DNA from: Crocinitomicaceae bacterium
GTDB lineage: Bacteria > Bacteroidota > Bacteroidia > Flavobacteriales_D > Crocinitomicaceae
NCBI GenBank assembly: GCA_024643545.1
Contig: JAHEMR010000034.1
Coordinates: forward strand, 1-64,000
Reading direction: 5' to 3'
DNA: 64,000 bases
Shown: piece by piece, positions 44,101-51,618 of the stretch
How positions within the stretch are numbered: position 1 is the stretch's first letter
Layout: every line of letters starts with the position of its first letter
Notes under the pieces: model-generated
Seen by the model: only the letters and a program-made list of their open reading frames with translations
What the model was told of the DNA's origin: nothing
The model's database searches: none
Program-made: the position numbers and the translations under genes

Positions 44101-44832
44101 ATGAAAAAAGAAAAGAACGAACGATTAAAAACACTGCTCAGGACGATTGGGAAAGTGTTAAGTACTTTTTTAAAATGGTTTTCAATCCTTCTCTTTTCTT
44201 ACTTACTCATTTATTTTGTGCTTTCCTTCATACTTTCTCGCATCACAGTTGAAGGAAAAAATGACCCAAAATCATCCGTTAAAATCTATTTGATGAAGTC
44301 GGGTGTACACACCGATTTTGTACTACCCATCAAAAACAACATCACTGATTGGAGCAAAGAATTTCCTAGAAGCAATACAGGATTCAATGATTCCACGACC
44401 AAACTTATCGCGATTGGATGGGGTGATCAAAATTTCTACATGAACACACCTGAATGGGCAGACTTAACGGTGAAAACTGCCGTTTCTGCGATGACTGGCC
44501 TTGGAGCATCTGCTGTTCACGCCACCTATCATTATGAAATCCTTAGTGACAGACCTGTGATTCAATTGTATTTATCGAAAAAACAATACCGTGAATTGGT
44601 CCATTACATTAAAAAACAATTAGTGAGGAATAAAGATGGGAAAACCGTTTACCTTCCAGCAAAAAACAAAAAAGTAGTCAGCGGTAACGATGCTTTTTAT
44701 GCCGCTCATAACCGTTACAGCATGATTTTGACGTGCAATTCATGGATTAACCGTGGATTAAAAGCATGCCACAAACGTGCGTGTTTATGGACTCCATTCG
44801 CCGGTGGACTATTTTATCAGTATGGGAAATAA
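44101..44832 (+). CDS. DUF2459 / TIGR02117-type membrane-anchored protein
   Basis: A 243-residue protein counted from the ATG; a TTG three codons upstream is unlikely. A basic N-terminus precedes one transmembrane helix (about residues 22-45). The periplasmic part has the DUF2459 pattern with 'LMKSGVHTDFVLPI' near residue 64 and later 'ALGWGDQNFYMNTPEWADL'-like sequence ('IAIGWGDQNFYMNTP'). It ends with 'NSWINRGLKACHKRACLWTPFAGGLFYQ'. Function of the family is not established; the Cys/His content hints at a papain-like fold (weak inference). The following hydrolase gene overlaps its 3' end by 11 bp. Confidence 0.8.
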   Translation: MKKEKNERLKTLLRTIGKVLSTFLKWFSILLFSYLLIYFVLSFILSRITVEGKNDPKSSVKIYLMKSGVHTDFVLPIKNNITDWSKEFPRSNTGFNDSTTKLIAIGWGDQNFYMNTPEWADLTVKTAVSAMTGLGASAVHATYHYEILSDRPVIQLYLSKKQYRELVHYIKKQLVRNKDGKTVYLPAKNKKVVSGNDAFYAAHNRYSMILTCNSWINRGLKACHKRACLWTPFAGGLFYQYGK

Positions 44833-45682
44833 ACACCTCACGATCGTCCTCTTTTTAAGTTGCCAATTTTCAATTTTTGGACAAATGATTCCAACAGATA
44901 CAAGCTACCGTTTTTTAATTTTCATCAATGGAAACCGCGGTCCAAAAGCCAATCATGAAACCACAGATAACCGTTTACACGAAAAAGATCCGACGGGATA
45001 CTGGTATGCCATTGACGATACGATTATCAAACGTTTCCCTGGGGTTAAACCCATATATTTCGACGGACATCATCCAGTTGGCACATCACAACACCGAACA
45101 GAACTAAATTTCGCAAAAGCCTATTTTCTCTCTCGGTTTTGTTGGATTTCGAAGCGCAGCAGATGGGTACTCAACAAACGCCCCAATCCAGAAGGATTTC
45201 AATTGCGGGTAACTCATGGTCAAATTGCCGGAGAAAACCTATTAAACTATTTTCATGAGAAAGGCATTTCACTTGATCAGGTAAAAATCGATATTGTCAG
45301 CCATAGTATGGGCTATGCTTATTCACTTGGAATGATTGACGCATTGAAGTCCAAAATAAGCTTTGGGAAAATGCTGATTCTCTCCCCCGAAAATGCCAGT
45401 GCTCAAGGACGTGATTGGAACTACTTCGAAGAAGTTTGGCAATATGGATCAAGAGCTGACGATAAAGAATCAGATCCCATTTGTTACCAAGACGGAATTG
45501 CTCCTCAAGTCGCAATTCCTGGAATTGACAGTATCCCCTATTCAAAAGGCGGTAGAATTTACATTCCGTCCTCCTGGCCAAAAAGCAAAAAAGGATTTAT
45601 TAAAAGTCACCATTTATTGTATTATCAATGGTTTCATGAAATTAAACCAGGGGACCGAGGCTACTTCGAACCTTCCAAATAA
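44822..45682 (+). CDS. exported alpha/beta-hydrolase-like protein
   Basis: A 286-residue protein counted from the ATG of MGNKHLTIV, the first start that gives a signal peptide (cut near FSIFGQ). The central 'IDIVSHSMGYAYSLGMIDALK' segment matches the nucleophile elbow of lipase-like hydrolases (S-H-S-M-G, where Gly-x-Ser-x-Gly is usual). Supporting residues are not certain: an Asp and a C-terminal His ('SHHLLYYQWFHE') could complete a triad. The substrate is unknown. An 11-bp overlap with the DUF2459 gene suggests coupled translation and a shared envelope role. Confidence 0.68.
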   Translation: MGNKHLTIVLFLSCQFSIFGQMIPTDTSYRFLIFINGNRGPKANHETTDNRLHEKDPTGYWYAIDDTIIKRFPGVKPIYFDGHHPVGTSQHRTELNFAKAYFLSRFCWISKRSRWVLNKRPNPEGFQLRVTHGQIAGENLLNYFHEKGISLDQVKIDIVSHSMGYAYSLGMIDALKSKISFGKMLILSPENASAQGRDWNYFEEVWQYGSRADDKESDPICYQDGIAPQVAIPGIDSIPYSKGGRIYIPSSWPKSKKGFIKSHHLLYYQWFHEIKPGDRGYFEPSK

Positions 45683-45753
45683 ACGCATGGTTTAGGATTG
45701 TGTTTTACCCAAAATTCTCCTTGGACTCCAAACGCTTAATTCCCGAAAATTCT

Positions 45754-45761
45754 TAACTTTG
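45754..45761 (+). promoter_or_regulatory. TAnnTTTG -7 element of murB
   Basis: TAACTTTG ends 6 bp before the murB ATG, again implying a near-leaderless transcript. Confidence 0.45.
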
Positions 45762-45767
45762 GGACCA

Positions 45768-46775
45768 ATGATTCAAACAAATTTCGACCTCAAACCATTC
45801 AATACCTTTGGCATTTCCGTCAAAGCAGATCGTTTTGCTACGTTTTCTTCCATTGAGGAGCTTCAAACGGTACTTTCAGAACATCAGAATGAGCCTTTAT
45901 TGATCTTAGGAGGAGGCAGTAACTTGCTGCTTACAAAAGATTTTCATGGACTTGTTTTGAAAAACGAACTCTGTGGCATTCGAGTGATTACAGAAACTGA
46001 AGATGACGCAATCATTGAATCTGGTGCTGGAGAAACATGGCATAATTTTGTTATGAAGTGCATCGAACTGAACCTCAGTGGACTCGAAAATTTGAGTTTA
46101 ATTCCTGGGAGTGTTGGTGCGAGTCCAATGCAAAACATTGGCGCATATGGGGTTGAAATCAAAGATTGTTTCGAATCACTATCAGCTTACCACATCGAAA
46201 GTGGAGAGATTCACACATTTAACAAGGAAGCATGCGCTTTTGGCTATCGTGAAAGTGTGTTCAAACATCATTTCAAAGGACAATATGTTATCTGTAGCGT
46301 ATCTTTCCGACTAAAGAAAAATGCTGTCGTGAACACATCTTACGGTGCGATTTCCTCCGAATTAGAAAAACTTGGGATTGAGCAACCGAGTATTCGCGAT
46401 GTCAGCAACGCGGTGATTGCCATTCGTCAATCTAAACTTCCAGACCCAAAAGTAATAGGAAATGCAGGGAGTTTCTTTAAAAATCCAATCGTTGAGAATG
46501 CTGTTTACGATGCAATCAAATTGAATTACCCGGAGGTCCCATTTTATCCGGTTGATGAACATCATGGGAAATTAGCCGCGGGATGGTTGATTGAAAAAGC
46601 GGGATGGAAGGGAAAAAAAATCGATACTTATGGCGTACATACATTGCAGGCATTGGTTTTAGTGAATTATGGAGGAAGTACAGGAAATCAAATCTATGAC
46701 TTATCTTCGCAAATTATTTTGGACATAGAATCCAAGTTCGGAGTGACTTTGGAACGCGAAGTCAACATATTGTAA
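45768..46775 (+). CDS. murB: UDP-N-acetylenolpyruvoylglucosamine reductase
   Basis: A 335-residue FAD enzyme that reduces UDP-GlcNAc-enolpyruvate to UDP-MurNAc in peptidoglycan synthesis. The ATG at 45768 is preferred over a TTG three codons upstream. FAD-binding segments 'FNTFGISVKADRF', 'LILGGGSNLLL' and 'IPGSVGASPMQNIGAYGVEI' are present, followed by 'GYRESVFK' and the Ser-containing 'GNAGSFFKNPIV'. The C-terminal 'AAGWLIEKAGWKGKK' is also typical. Length and the tyrosine-loop region match type I MurB (E. coli-like). pheT follows after 19 bp. Confidence 0.95.
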   Translation: MIQTNFDLKPFNTFGISVKADRFATFSSIEELQTVLSEHQNEPLLILGGGSNLLLTKDFHGLVLKNELCGIRVITETEDDAIIESGAGETWHNFVMKCIELNLSGLENLSLIPGSVGASPMQNIGAYGVEIKDCFESLSAYHIESGEIHTFNKEACAFGYRESVFKHHFKGQYVICSVSFRLKKNAVVNTSYGAISSELEKLGIEQPSIRDVSNAVIAIRQSKLPDPKVIGNAGSFFKNPIVENAVYDAIKLNYPEVPFYPVDEHHGKLAAGWLIEKAGWKGKKIDTYGVHTLQALVLVNYGGSTGNQIYDLSSQIILDIESKFGVTLEREVNIL

Positions 46776-46794
46776 ATAAAGGCATACACAAGGC

Positions 46795-49239
46795 ATGAAA
46801 GTTTCATATAACTGGTTAAAAAAATACATTCAAACTGACTTAAGTCCAGAAGAACTCGGAAAAATACTCACGGATACCGGACTAGAAGTAGAGAGCATTG
46901 AGAAAATAGAAGCCATTGAAGGTGGACTCCAAGGTGTTGTCATCGGACATGTTTTGACATGTGAAAAACATCCAGACGCCGATAAATTGAACGTCACCAC
47001 TGTCCACATTGGCACGGAAGAATTACAAATTGTTTGTGGCGCACCGAATGTGGCTGCAGGACAAAAAGTAGTTGTTGCTACCGTTGGAACTACCTTGTAC
47101 CCAAATCCAGGGGAAGCATTTCACATCAAAAAAGCAAAAATTCGAGGTGTAGAATCCTTTGGGATGCTTTGCGCAGAAGACGAATTAGGAATTGGGCATT
47201 CACATGCAGGAATCATTGTCCTTCCGGAAGATACAGAGATTGGAATACCGGCAAGCGCATACTTCGATTTATCGGATGATTTTCAAATTGAAATTGGATT
47301 AACTCCAAATCGTGCAGATGCCATGGGACACATTGGTGTTGCTAGAGACATTAAAGCAGCCTTGAATTTCCATCAGAAATCCAAGCTATCCATACAATGG
47401 CCCGCTGTAAAAGAACTAACAGCCACTGGCAATTTAAACATTGACATTCAAATAGAAAACCAAGAAGATTGTTTGCGCTATTGCGGTGTTAGCATGGAAA
47501 ATGTGCAAGTTGCCCCTTCACCAGAATGGCTACAAAAAGCCCTGCGTTCTGTTGGACTAAATCCCATTAATAACCTTGTTGACATTAGTAATTACGTCAT
47601 GCGTGAATTGGGAACGCCTTTGCATATTTTCGACGCAAAAGCACTGAAAGGCAATGTCGTTGTTCGTTCTGCACATGCTGGAGAAAAACTAGTGACCTTG
47701 GATAAGGTGGAGCGTACCTTTAACGGTTCTGAATTGTTGATTACGAACGGAGAACAAGCGCTTTGCATCGCAGGAGTTTTAGGGGGTGACTCTTCAGGAG
47801 TTTCGAATGAAACAACATCGATATTCATTGAATCTGCTTTGTTCGATGCCGTGAATATTCGTAAAACAGCGCGTTTACATGGACTAAATACAGATGCAAG
47901 TTTCCGTTTTGAACGTGGCGTTGATCCAGCTTTGACGATCTATGCCTTGCAACGTTGTGTACAGTTAATCCAAGAAATTGCTGGCGGACAGGTGGGCATG
48001 GAGATGATTGATTGGATTGGAAACATGCCAAGTAATAAAAAGATAACTATTCATTTAAGTAGAGTAAATCAACTTATTGGATGTGAAATAGATAAAGAAT
48101 CAATTTTTACCATTTTAGACAACCTAGATATCCAGGTTTTACAGGAAAATGGGGATGAAATCAACATTGAAATACCCTCCTATCGAGTTGATGTGACAAG
48201 GGAAGCTGATGTCATCGAAGAAATTCTTCGCATTTACGGATTTAACCTTGTACCGATTCCTGAAAAATGGAATTTATCCTTACCGATTTCTCCGAAAATC
48301 AATAAAGATCAATTACAACGAAGCATTTCTGAGTTATTGGTTGGAAAAGGGTTTTCTGAAGTCATGAACAACTCTTTGACCAAAAGCACTTATGCGAGTC
48401 AATTAGGTATGGGGCAACTTCAAGATGATCATTCGGTTCGCATGTTAAACCCATTGAGTCAAGATTTAGATGTGATGCGTCAGTCTTTGCTTTTTGGCAT
48501 TCTCGAAAACATTGAGCGAAACCAAAACCGTCAGTCTCCAAATCTACGCCTGTTTGAATTTGGAAAAACGTATGCGAAATATGCAAGCGGATACGCGGAA
48601 TCATCACAGCTAATCGTTTGCATGACCGGACAAACACATTCAGATAACTGGTTAACACCTGAAAAAGGAAAAGAAACACTTGTTTCCTACTATCAAATGA
48701 AAGCCGTTGTGCTAGGTTTATTGGAACGTTTAGGATTCGGAGGACAACTCCAAGAAAAAGAACTGAAGAATGCCTTATTTTCCGATGGACAAAGCATTGA
48801 ATTGCATAAAAAGACCATTACAGAATGTGGATGGGCAACATCAGAACAACTTAACGCTTTTGGAATTAAAAATCCAGTGTACTATGCAGTTATTCAATGG
48901 GATCAATTAATGGATCTATTGAATCGCGTTAAAATTGAGTATTCTGAATTACCCAAATCCTTTGCCATTCGACGTGATTTCTCACTTCTCGTAGATAAGC
49001 ACGTGAAATTTACAGATTTGCGTCAAACAGCCATTCAAGCGGACAAGAAACTGCTAAAATCAGTTGGATTATTTGATGTTTACGAAGGGAAAAACCTTGA
49101 TTCAGGGAAAAAATCCTATGCGTTATCCTTCACACTTCAAGATGGAGACCGAACACTCACCGATCAGGAAATTGATCAATGCATGTCGAAAATTCAATCC
49201 CAACTTGAAAAAGAGTGTGGCACAACTTTAAGAAACTAG
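46795..49239 (+). CDS. pheT: phenylalanine-tRNA ligase beta subunit
   Basis: An 814-residue beta subunit of the alpha2beta2 PheRS that charges tRNA-Phe. Domains are in the normal order: the N-terminal segment with an EMAP-like tRNA-binding domain (about 40-150), B3/B4 editing domain ('TDASFRFERGVDP' region near residue 365), B5 ('DVTREADVIEEILRIYG' near 470), catalytic-like core, and the C-terminal FDX-ACB anticodon-binding domain ('PKSFAIRRDFSLLVDK' to the end). pheS is not adjacent. A hairpin terminator follows. Confidence 0.96.
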   Translation: MKVSYNWLKKYIQTDLSPEELGKILTDTGLEVESIEKIEAIEGGLQGVVIGHVLTCEKHPDADKLNVTTVHIGTEELQIVCGAPNVAAGQKVVVATVGTTLYPNPGEAFHIKKAKIRGVESFGMLCAEDELGIGHSHAGIIVLPEDTEIGIPASAYFDLSDDFQIEIGLTPNRADAMGHIGVARDIKAALNFHQKSKLSIQWPAVKELTATGNLNIDIQIENQEDCLRYCGVSMENVQVAPSPEWLQKALRSVGLNPINNLVDISNYVMRELGTPLHIFDAKALKGNVVVRSAHAGEKLVTLDKVERTFNGSELLITNGEQALCIAGVLGGDSSGVSNETTSIFIESALFDAVNIRKTARLHGLNTDASFRFERGVDPALTIYALQRCVQLIQEIAGGQVGMEMIDWIGNMPSNKKITIHLSRVNQLIGCEIDKESIFTILDNLDIQVLQENGDEINIEIPSYRVDVTREADVIEEILRIYGFNLVPIPEKWNLSLPISPKINKDQLQRSISELLVGKGFSEVMNNSLTKSTYASQLGMGQLQDDHSVRMLNPLSQDLDVMRQSLLFGILENIERNQNRQSPNLRLFEFGKTYAKYASGYAESSQLIVCMTGQTHSDNWLTPEKGKETLVSYYQMKAVVLGLLERLGFGGQLQEKELKNALFSDGQSIELHKKTITECGWATSEQLNAFGIKNPVYYAVIQWDQLMDLLNRVKIEYSELPKSFAIRRDFSLLVDKHVKFTDLRQTAIQADKKLLKSVGLFDVYEGKNLDSGKKSYALSFTLQDGDRTLTDQEIDQCMSKIQSQLEKECGTTLRN

Positions 49240-49246
49240 CAAAAAA

Positions 49247-49274
49247 AAAGTCCTAACGATTGCGTCAGGACTTT
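49247..49274. terminator. hairpin terminator between pheT and the unknown minus-strand gene
   Basis: A 12-bp stem with one mismatch (AAAGTCCTAACG / CGTCAGGACTTT) and an ATTG loop. On the minus strand it is followed by nine T residues, so it is strongest for the gene at 49298-49663; on the plus strand it may also end pheT. It shares its core with the hairpins at 16031 and 54151. Confidence 0.82.
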
Positions 49275-49297
49275 AAATCTATTTTCAAAAAGTTAAA

Positions 49298-49663
49298 TTA
49301 ACTGTTCGAATAGCGTTCTAAATTGATATTCGCAACGAGTTCTTCACTTCCTAATACCAAAATTCGGCGGCATTTATTTGTTTCCACCCATAAATCTAAA
49401 TTCGCAACACCTACCATTAGTGTTCCGTTGATATCAATTTTATGAACAGGCTTTTGCTGTTTGTCGTAGGCTTTTTTAATCTCTTGAATTTCTTGTGTTA
49501 ACTCCTGATTTTGATTGAAAATCAACAAGCTATCCGTTTTGTCAAAAAAGTCTGTGAGTTTATCCGAAACTTGAATAACTTCACTAGCACGAGACGTCGC
49601 CCATGCTGAAATCGCATTTGAAAATTTGTTTCCCGTTAATAAAAAGATTGTCTCTGCTTTCAT
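49298..49663 (-). CDS. small cytoplasmic protein of unknown function
   Basis: A 121-residue protein without signal peptide or membrane segment. A mixed alpha/beta pattern is visible ('TIFLLTGNKFSNAISAWATSR' at the start, a central basic-acidic helix 'QELTQEIQEIKKAYDKQQK', and two closing strands 'INGTLMVGVANL' and 'CRRILVLGSEELV'). I recognise no family. It is transcribed toward a strong terminator and lies 51 bp downstream of the arginine decarboxylase gene, so the two could be co-transcribed. Confidence 0.6.
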   Translation of the reverse strand: MKAETIFLLTGNKFSNAISAWATSRASEVIQVSDKLTDFFDKTDSLLIFNQNQELTQEIQEIKKAYDKQQKPVHKIDINGTLMVGVANLDLWVETNKCRRILVLGSEELVANINLERYSNS

Positions 49664-49714
49664 TCCTCTTTCACAATTGTCCGCAAATATAGCGCTTAAA
49701 AGCTTATGTAAATT

Positions 49715-51106
49715 TTAATAGCCTAATATTTTCAAATAATCTTGAGCAGTTTGTTCTTGACTGAAAACCTCTGTTTGAATTGAACCGTTTTCATCGCGGC
49801 GAATCAAGATGTGTTTTGGCTCTGGAATCAAACAGTGCTTGAGTCCACCGAAACCACCAATTGTTTCTTGGTACGCCCCTGTGTTAAAGAATCCAATGTA
49901 CAATACATTGTTTCGATCGAACTTCGGAAGATAAATCGCATTCGAATGCTGTTCTGAATTGTAGTAATCATCACTATCACAGGTCAAGCCGCCTAAAAGC
50001 ACACGTTCGTAATCTTCGTTCCAACGATTGATGGGCAACATGATAAAACGCTGATTGATCGCCCATGTATCAGGTAAGTTTGTCATGAAAGAAGAATCAA
50101 TCATGTTCCATTTTTCACGGTCGTTTTGCTGCTTTTGATGAAGGACACTAAAAATAGCCCCACCGCTCTCTCCTACTGTAAAGGATCCAAACTCCGTAAA
50201 AATATTCGGTTCAGGAATTTCGTTGTCATTACATACACGTTTCACCTGTGTCAGGATTTCACGCACCATGTAAGCATAATCAAAATCAAAGGCCAACGAT
50301 TTTTTAATTGGGAATCCACCGCCAATATTCAATGAATCTAATTCAGGACAAAGTTTCTTTAAATCTGAATAAACGCGTAAACATTTCGTCAACTCGTTCC
50401 AATAATACGCTGTATCATTGATTCCTGTGTTGATAAAGAAGTGAAGCATTTTCACACGTACTCTCGGATTTTCTTTTAAAATCGCCTTGTAAAAAGGAAC
50501 AATTTCACGGTAACGAATTCCAAGTCTTGAGGTATAAAACTCAAACTTTGGTTCCTCTTCCGATGCAATACGTATGCCTATGTTTAATTCTTTCGTCGTA
50601 ATGGCAATCAATCGTTTTAATTCATCGATGTTATCGACAACGGGAATCACTTTCAAGTGGTCTTCTTCAATCAATTGCGCGATGTTATTCAAATACAATT
50701 CCGGCTTGTATCCATTACAAATAACATATCGTCCTTTCTCCAATTTTCCTGTATCCATCAAATTTCGAACGATATCGATATCAAAGGCAGAAGACGTTTC
50801 GATGTGAACATCGTTTTTCAACACTTCATCGAGCACGAAGGAAAAGTGATTGCTTTTTGTACAATACGAATAATGGTATTTTCCCGTATAGCCTAAGTTC
50901 ATGATCGCTTCACGGAACCAACCTTTCGCACGTTGAATGTTATTCGAAACTTGAGGTAAATAATTGAACTTCAAAGGCGTGCCATACTCATTGATTAAGC
51001 GCATTAAGTCTATCCCATGGAAAAACAAGCGGTCTTCACGCAGATTAAACTCATTTTGAGGAAAATCAAATGTTTGTTCGATTAGATCAATGTATTTCGT
51101 TCTCAT
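49715..51106 (-). CDS. biosynthetic-type arginine decarboxylase (type III PLP fold)
   Basis: A 463-residue PLP enzyme with an alanine-racemase-like barrel and C-terminal beta domain. The PLP lysine region is 'YHYSYCTKSNHFSFVLDEVL' (about residues 97-116). A later 'NIGGGFPIKKSLAFDF' glycine-rich phosphate-binding loop and a C-terminal 'GGLTCDSDDYY' motif follow; the Cys-Asp-Ser motif contributes the second subunit's active-site residue. The layout matches short Bacteroidota arginine decarboxylases used for polyamine synthesis. Diaminopimelate decarboxylase is a less likely alternative. It shares one base with the arsC-like gene upstream. Confidence 0.85.
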   Translation of the reverse strand: MRTKYIDLIEQTFDFPQNEFNLREDRLFFHGIDLMRLINEYGTPLKFNYLPQVSNNIQRAKGWFREAIMNLGYTGKYHYSYCTKSNHFSFVLDEVLKNDVHIETSSAFDIDIVRNLMDTGKLEKGRYVICNGYKPELYLNNIAQLIEEDHLKVIPVVDNIDELKRLIAITTKELNIGIRIASEEEPKFEFYTSRLGIRYREIVPFYKAILKENPRVRVKMLHFFINTGINDTAYYWNELTKCLRVYSDLKKLCPELDSLNIGGGFPIKKSLAFDFDYAYMVREILTQVKRVCNDNEIPEPNIFTEFGSFTVGESGGAIFSVLHQKQQNDREKWNMIDSSFMTNLPDTWAINQRFIMLPINRWNEDYERVLLGGLTCDSDDYYNSEQHSNAIYLPKFDRNNVLYIGFFNTGAYQETIGGFGGLKHCLIPEPKHILIRRDENGSIQTEVFSQEQTAQDYLKILGY

Positions 51107-51471
51107 TAGCGTGTAATTCTATTCAATTCAATTTGTAAAAATGACTCTAGATTTTCAATTGGTCGAGCCAAAACCGCTTTGCCGTTCACTTCTACGATTG
51201 GTCGTTCAATTAGTTTCGGATGTTCTAGCATTAACTGAAGAATTTCATCTTCTGTTAACACACCTACTTTTTTCGCTTCTTTAAAAAGCACTTCATTTCG
51301 ACGAACTAGTTCGGATGGCTTTAACTCCAATCTAGCCAATAAGCCTTGTAATTCAGCTTTGGATAAAGGATTCTTCATATAATTAACCACCTCAAAATCA
51401 TGCTTTTCTTGTGTTAGAAATTCCACACACAAGCGACTTTTTGAACAGGATGAATTATGGTATACTTTCAT
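51106..51471 (-). CDS. ArsC/Spx-family reductase-like protein
   Basis: A 121-residue thioredoxin-fold protein of the ArsC/Spx/YffB group. The N-terminal 'VYHNSSCSKSR' carries the single catalytic Cys (Cys9), as in glutaredoxin-dependent arsenate reductases. The C-terminal part has 'ELIERPIVEVNGKAVLARP', typical of the group. It could reduce arsenate or act as a related thiol reductase. No arsenic-efflux or ars regulator gene is near, so an arsenic role is uncertain. Its stop overlaps the arginine decarboxylase start by one base. Confidence 0.82.
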   Translation of the reverse strand: MKVYHNSSCSKSRLCVEFLTQEKHDFEVVNYMKNPLSKAELQGLLARLELKPSELVRRNEVLFKEAKKVGVLTEDEILQLMLEHPKLIERPIVEVNGKAVLARPIENLESFLQIELNRITR

Positions 51472-51591
51472 TTCTGGTAATTGGCCTACAAAATTACATC
51501 ATTTCCGTTGATTTCATTTGCATTGCACCCCTCTGTTTAAAACTTCAGTGAAAATGATGAAGATCAGACACCACATGTTCTACCTAATATA

Positions 51592-51599
51592 TACTTTTG
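51592..51599 (+). promoter_or_regulatory. TAnnTTTG -7 element of the UvrD/PcrA helicase gene
   Basis: TACTTTTG ends 19 bp before the helicase ATG. Confidence 0.42.
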
Positions 51600-51618
51600 A
51601 AAAGAAAATCATTTTTAC

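Noticed and set aside
51106..51471. Arsenic resistance locus
   Set aside because: Only the arsC-like gene is present; no arsenite pump or ArsR-type regulator lies near, and the fold is shared with non-arsenic reductases.
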